DNA from: CTSoil-075 sp964292325
Lineage (GTDB): Bacteria > Bacillota > Negativicutes > DSM-13327
DNA length: 9,626 nucleotides
Direction of reading: 5' to 3'
NCBI GenBank assembly: GCA_964292325.1
Contig: CAXYVG010000119.1
Span: forward strand, 1-9,626
A program made the position numbers and the translations under genes. Below the pieces are notes generated by a model. That model worked only from the letters and a program-made list of their open reading frames with translations, was not told where the DNA came from and searched no databases. Positions 6,217 through 9,626 of this stretch are shown piece after piece (the stretch's first letter is position 1; every line of letters begins with the position of its first letter).

Positions 6217-7041
6217 CTATCCTTCATCCTTAGCACAATAGCGGATTGTAATGGCTCCAAGCACAATGCAACCACCAATGGTTGCGAAAAATCCAGGTTG
6301 CTCACCAATTAATAGAAATACCCAAATCGGATTTAAAATGGGTTCAATTGAGGTGATCAGTGTCGCTTTGAGGGCGGGAACATGGCGTATCGCATACGAA
6401 TATAAGACGTAGGCAAGTCCTAGCTGAAAAAATCCGAGCGATAAAATGCCCAGCACATTCGTATAATCAAAAGAAATATCGGACCAAAAGAAGAGACTAA
6501 TCACAAAGGTCATTATATTACCTATAAGCACAGATCCATAAGGGGAAGCATTCTTTTGTATCCGCATACAAACAATAAACGTCGCAAAACTAATCCCTGA
6601 TAACAGAGCAATGAAATTGCCGAGCATACTGCCAGCACTCACTTTATCAATAAAAAAGAAAACCATACCACTTAGCACTATAAAAATAGTCCACCAATCA
6701 CGACGAGAAGTCTTTTCATTCAAAAACCAAGAACCTAGCAACGCTACAAATACCGGAGCTGTATATTGTATTAAAATGGCATTGGCAGCCGTCGTCATTT
6801 TAGTCGCTGTCACAAAACAACTGACGCAACCACAATACGCAATCGCGCCAATCCACTGTGGTCTAGAAAAAGAAAGACGTTCTTTATGAAAAACTGCCCA
6901 AATCACAAAAGTTGCAATCAAACTACGTCCACCAGCGATTGCCATCGGATGCCAGGCTACGGATTTGATCAGTACCCCTCCCGTACTCCATAATAGAGCC
7001 GTTAGAAAAAGGTACATAATCGCTTTATTTTGTTTTGTCAT
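6217..7041 (-). CDS. EamA/DMT-superfamily transporter
   Basis: This 274-residue membrane protein has about ten hydrophobic helices arranged as two EamA repeats. The first opens with LFLTALLWSTGGVLIKSV and contains the typical ALLGSWFLNEKTSRRDWWTIFIVLSGM. The second opens with GNFIALLSGISFATFIVCMRI and contains the TSIEPILNPIWVFLLIGEQPG segment (the family's EP...P motif). Length is usual for the family (about 280-300). Members export or import metabolites such as amino acids; the substrate cannot be predicted. The ATG abuts the helD TAG with no gap. GAGG (complement of 7053-7056), inside the end of helD, is the only nearby ribosome binding site. Translation is therefore probably coupled to helD. 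It is the last gene of the operon, followed by the shared terminator. Confidence 0.92.
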   Translation of the reverse strand: MTKQNKAIMYLFLTALLWSTGGVLIKSVAWHPMAIAGGRSLIATFVIWAVFHKERLSFSRPQWIGAIAYCGCVSCFVTATKMTTAANAILIQYTAPVFVALLGSWFLNEKTSRRDWWTIFIVLSGMVFFFIDKVSAGSMLGNFIALLSGISFATFIVCMRIQKNASPYGSVLIGNIMTFVISLFFWSDISFDYTNVLGILSLGFFQLGLAYVLYSYAIRHVPALKATLITSIEPILNPIWVFLLIGEQPGFFATIGGCIVLGAITIRYCAKDEG

Positions 7042-9306
7042 CTATCTAGCAACCTCGTTAGTGATTGTCCGGTACAATGTTTTATCCATCTCACTTAGGA
7101 ACGGTGAAGGTTTCCCATAATAGAAAATGCTTAAATCATGCAATGTACGCGTGCAAATCGTATAGAGAATATGGCGTTCTTCTTCTTGACTATAATTAAT
7201 CGCATCGGCATTGACAACCAATACCGCATCAAATTCTAGTCCTTTTGCCAGATACGAAGGAATCACAATAATCCCTTGATGGAAAGCATCGTCTTCATCA
7301 ATCACAAGATTGAGATTAATATGAGGCGCAAGATCGGCAAACACTTTTTTTGATTGATAGGTATTCTTGCAAATAATAGCAACCGATCGCAGTCCTTTTG
7401 CTAAAACGGTTTCAATGGTATGAAGTAAAGCAGGAATTAAATCTGGCATTTTTTCAATTCGAGTAACTGTTGGTACCGAACCAGAGCGATTGACAGATTC
7501 CACTGCGTCTTGATAAGAAAGTAGTGCCTGACAAAAAGCCTGAATCTCTTTTGTCGAACGATAACTTCGTGTCAGACGAAACGCAATAGCCTTGTCCATA
7601 CCAACAATATCTCCCATATCTTTAAAACTAGCCGTTTTTAGAAATGGGTGAACTGATTGTGCAGGATCCCCAACCACTGTCCATGTCGAATTTGGGAAAA
7701 GGAGTACCAAAATTTTAAATTGCAACGTGGTATAATCTTGCGCTTCATCAATGATTAAATGCTTAATCTCGCGATTGACAGGAAACCCTTGCAAAATACC
7801 TTGTAAATAAATAAATGTTGGAATATCTTCGTATGGCAATATACCACGGTTTAAATACGAAATGGTTTGTTTTTGAATTTCTTTCCATTGCTGAGAAAAA
7901 ATCGCCTTATTGGCTGAGCGAGCAAATAACCAATCGCCTTTAAATAAGCGTCGATATTCTGATAAAGGAATAATATGCGTTAATTTATCAATTTTTTCAT
8001 CAAATGCACGAAAATCTTCTCTAGCAGCCATTCTTGCTAATGCTTTAATATCATCTTCATCCACTTCTTCGCCGCTAGCTATGATCTGATCTTCTTTTTT
8101 CTTACGAGCTGCATGAACAAACGGACGCATTCTAACTTCAATGATTTTTTTTATTTTTTCTAGACGAATGATCACCGGCATACTCGAATAATTATCCAAA
8201 TAATATTGTTTCCATTCCTCTTTGCTAAATATGATTTGTCCATTATACTCAATCGCTGGATAATCATTTACCAAACTGGTTTGCATCCATTCGATATATT
8301 CTTGTAGTATTTGTTCAAAATCTCCTGATGATTTAAAACGAATATTTTCGCTGCGAATGACTTGTTCTGCTCCACTCGCATTGGATAGTACACTTTCTAA
8401 GTGAGAAGTACGACTTTCAAGACTAATCGGTAGTTGAAATATAAACTGCGAAACACAATCGTGGAACGTTTTTTGCAGTACATTTTCTTCACCCATTTCT
8501 GGTAGAACATTCGAAATATAATCACTAAATAAATGATTCGGCGAAAGAATGAGCACATTCTTCTCATTGAGAATCTCACGATCACGATACAGTAAAAAGG
8601 CAATACGATGTAAGGCAACCGAAGTTTTACCACTACCGGCTGGCCCTTCAACGAAAAGTGCTCTGTGACTTTGGTTCCGAATGATTTGATTTTGCTCACG
8701 CTGAATACTATTGACGATGGTATGCATTTTATCATCAACACTTTTCCCCAGTATCTCCTGTAATACTTCATCATCAATTTTTACATCTGCGTCAAACATG
8801 TACTGCATAGCACCATTGCTGATTTTATACTGCCGTTTTAAGGTCATTTTCCCGCTGATCGTCCCAGCTGAACAATGATAGGAAGCCTCGCCTAATCCAC
8901 AATCATAAAACATACTCGATACCGGTGCACGCCAATCATATATCAGAAACTCTCCTGTATCCTCTTGCATTAACGTGGCAATACCAATGTAGATTGCTTC
9001 TTCTTGAGGATCGATACCCTCTTCTTCTTCGATAAAATCAATGCGTCCAAAGTAAGGGGAGTTTAATAGTTTCCGCAGTCTAAGAGGAGTACTATGGATA
9101 ATAGTCGAAAGTGCCCGTTGACGATTGGCCGTTTCTACCATCTGGGCTTCATCACTACCACTTTTTTCCCAATAATCTAGTAAGGTATTTTTAAGTTCCG
9201 ACTCTTTTACAACGCAGTCTTTTTCACTGACTATCAGCTGTTTTTTTATTTCTTTTAGCGTATCCTCTAATCGGATCGCTTCAATTTCTTTTTCTTGCTC
9301 GTTCAT
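7042..9306 (-). CDS. helD: HelD-type RNA polymerase recycling motor (SF1 helicase-like ATPase)
   Basis: This 754-residue protein matches Firmicute HelD in length and motif order. The N-terminal ~70 residues are charged and helical (EKEIEAIRLEDTLKEIKKQL), like the coiled coil that enters the polymerase secondary channel. The conserved YIGIATLMQEDTGEFLIYDWRAPVSSMFYD segment follows. The ATPase core has Walker A GPAGSGKT (221-228), motif II IIDEAQDY (518-525), motif III GDPAQS (546-551), motif IV around LTRSYRST (577-584), motif V around AKGLEFD (687-693) and motif VI around LYTICTRTLHDL. Between motifs Ia and II lies the long helical insertion typical of HelD. The ATG at 9306 has GGAGG four bases upstream. 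A longer reading from 9393 would start upstream of the putative -10, so I reject it. HelD strips stalled polymerase from nucleic acid and recycles it. Confidence 0.93.
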   Translation of the reverse strand: MNEQEKEIEAIRLEDTLKEIKKQLIVSEKDCVVKESELKNTLLDYWEKSGSDEAQMVETANRQRALSTIIHSTPLRLRKLLNSPYFGRIDFIEEEEGIDPQEEAIYIGIATLMQEDTGEFLIYDWRAPVSSMFYDCGLGEASYHCSAGTISGKMTLKRQYKISNGAMQYMFDADVKIDDEVLQEILGKSVDDKMHTIVNSIQREQNQIIRNQSHRALFVEGPAGSGKTSVALHRIAFLLYRDREILNEKNVLILSPNHLFSDYISNVLPEMGEENVLQKTFHDCVSQFIFQLPISLESRTSHLESVLSNASGAEQVIRSENIRFKSSGDFEQILQEYIEWMQTSLVNDYPAIEYNGQIIFSKEEWKQYYLDNYSSMPVIIRLEKIKKIIEVRMRPFVHAARKKKEDQIIASGEEVDEDDIKALARMAAREDFRAFDEKIDKLTHIIPLSEYRRLFKGDWLFARSANKAIFSQQWKEIQKQTISYLNRGILPYEDIPTFIYLQGILQGFPVNREIKHLIIDEAQDYTTLQFKILVLLFPNSTWTVVGDPAQSVHPFLKTASFKDMGDIVGMDKAIAFRLTRSYRSTKEIQAFCQALLSYQDAVESVNRSGSVPTVTRIEKMPDLIPALLHTIETVLAKGLRSVAIICKNTYQSKKVFADLAPHINLNLVIDEDDAFHQGIIVIPSYLAKGLEFDAVLVVNADAINYSQEEERHILYTICTRTLHDLSIFYYGKPSPFLSEMDKTLYRTITNEVAR

Positions 9307-9351
9307 TTTTCCTCCATCTATAGAAAAGATTAAATTACCCCATAAAAGATT

Positions 9352-9360
9352 ATTGTACCA
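9352..9360 (-). promoter_or_regulatory. helD: Extended -10 promoter of helD
   Basis: On the minus strand the sequence reads TGGTACAAT, an extended -10 (TGN plus TACAAT). It lies about 45 bases before the helD start codon, and transcription should begin near 9345. The -35 position (complement of about 9375-9381) is poor, which the extended -10 may compensate. Confidence 0.55.
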
Positions 9361-9408
9361 TAATCCATTCACGATAGCTATGATACTAATCATATAAACC
9401 TGCTGAAT

Positions 9409-9442
9409 AAAAAAACTTGCTTTTAGCCAACTCTTGAAAAGC
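9409..9442 (-). terminator. Weak hairpin with T tract upstream of helD
   Basis: On the minus strand GCTTTT (complement of 9437-9442) and AAAAGC (complement of 9419-9424) form a short stem, possibly extended by CAA/TTG. It is followed by AAG and a run of seven T residues. It may back up the stronger terminator at 9486-9518 and insulate helD from its upstream neighbour. The short A/T-rich stem makes this uncertain. Confidence 0.3.
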
Positions 9443-9485
9443 AGAATCCTTAGTTATTATTCCTTGACATCAACAATTGATTCCA

Positions 9486-9518
9486 CTAAAAAAAGTAGGC
9501 AATTCGCCTACTTTTTAG
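9486..9518 (-). terminator. Terminator of the partial gene at the right edge
   Basis: GTAGGC (9495-9500) and GCCTAC (9506-9511) pair around a five-base loop, extended by A/T pairs to CTAAA and TTTAG. The minus strand then has seven consecutive T residues. It lies about 30 bases after the stop codon of the minus-strand partial gene, which supports that gene. It can also act on the plus strand. Confidence 0.75.
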
Positions 9519-9546
9519 CTACAATATCTATTTAGTGAATTCGCCT

Positions 9547-9626
9547 TTATTTAGAGCGATTAAAAATACAAGTTGTGCCACCTAAACGCAAACATTTCGT
9601 GCAAGAAATACATTTCGCAGGTTGTA
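9547..9626 (-). CDS. C-terminal end of a Cys-rich protein (partial)
   Basis: On the minus strand a frame enters from the right edge and reads QPAKCISCTKCLRLGGTTC, then IFNRSK and TAA. The cysteines are spaced C-x2-C-x2-C-x7-C, which suits an iron-sulfur cluster or a zinc site near a protein's C-terminus. A terminator about 30 bases downstream supports a real gene end. Only 25 codons are visible, too few to name the family; a ferredoxin-like cluster domain is a guess. Because terminators lie between it and helD, it is probably a separate transcription unit reading in the same direction. Confidence 0.6.
   Translation of the reverse strand, partial: QPAKCISCTKCLRLGGTTCIFNRSK

Noticed and set aside
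8397..8777. 126-residue minus-strand ORF inside helD
   Set aside because: It is another frame of the strongly conserved HelD ATPase region; the composition is basic and aromatic and no ribosome binding site is seen.
9307..9393. 29-residue N-terminal extension of HelD from 9393
   Set aside because: The extended -10 at 9352-9360 lies inside this stretch and GGAGG precedes the ATG at 9306, so the longer start would not be on the mRNA.
9464..9492. TTGACA at 9464-9469 as a plus-strand promoter
   Set aside because: At 17 bases downstream there is only TAAAAA. The following sequence is a terminator and no plus-strand gene starts before the edge.
1..9626. CRISPR arrays, tRNA or rRNA genes, insertion sequences, prophage genes
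   Set aside because: No regularly spaced repeats, tRNA cloverleaf, rRNA sequence, transposase or terminal inverted repeats were found on reading both strands.

Overview
The window looks like AT-rich chromosomal DNA from a low-GC Firmicute. The evidence is a T-box leader, strong AGGAGG-type ribosome binding sites, long U-tailed terminators and a HelD-type RNA polymerase motor. An exported protein with an N-terminal STN-like domain, together with an ECF sigma factor and a membrane anti-sigma candidate, would suit a diderm Firmicute (Negativicutes, Sporomusa/Pelosinus-like). That placement is inference; no rRNA or other marker gene is present.

Layout. Positions 1-558 carry a sigma-A promoter and a T-box riboswitch leader in which one Stem I is followed by two successive T-box/terminator modules. 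The leader precedes a sodium:solute symporter (559-1959), which ends in a strong terminator. A small orphan gene (2189-2446) with its own promoter and terminator follows. A minus-strand gene (2609-4522) encodes an exported von Willebrand A protein with an N-terminal STN-like domain. It is divergent from a plus-strand pair: an ECF sigma factor (4646-5209) and a single-pass membrane protein (5228-6169), the likely anti-sigma factor. A bidirectional terminator (6168-6215) separates this pair from a convergent minus-strand operon of helD (7042-9306) and an EamA/DMT exporter (6217-7041), whose stop and start codons abut. At the right edge, the last 25 codons of another minus-strand gene encode a Cys-rich tail and are followed by a terminator.

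How the parts work together. The T-box should couple symporter transcription to uncharging of one tRNA, so the symporter probably imports that amino acid or a precursor. The best specifier reading is TTC (Phe); GTT (Val) is the alternative. The two modules would give two successive tRNA-dependent checkpoints on one transcript. The most intriguing group is the divergent vWA/STN protein with the sigma/anti-sigma pair. In FecA/FecR-type signalling an STN domain contacts a FecR-like anti-sigma factor; here the STN-like domain is on a vWA protein instead of a TonB-dependent receptor. A near-perfect 10-bp direct repeat with 31-bp spacing lies in the shared promoter region. HelD and the exporter look like an ordinary housekeeping/accessory pair.
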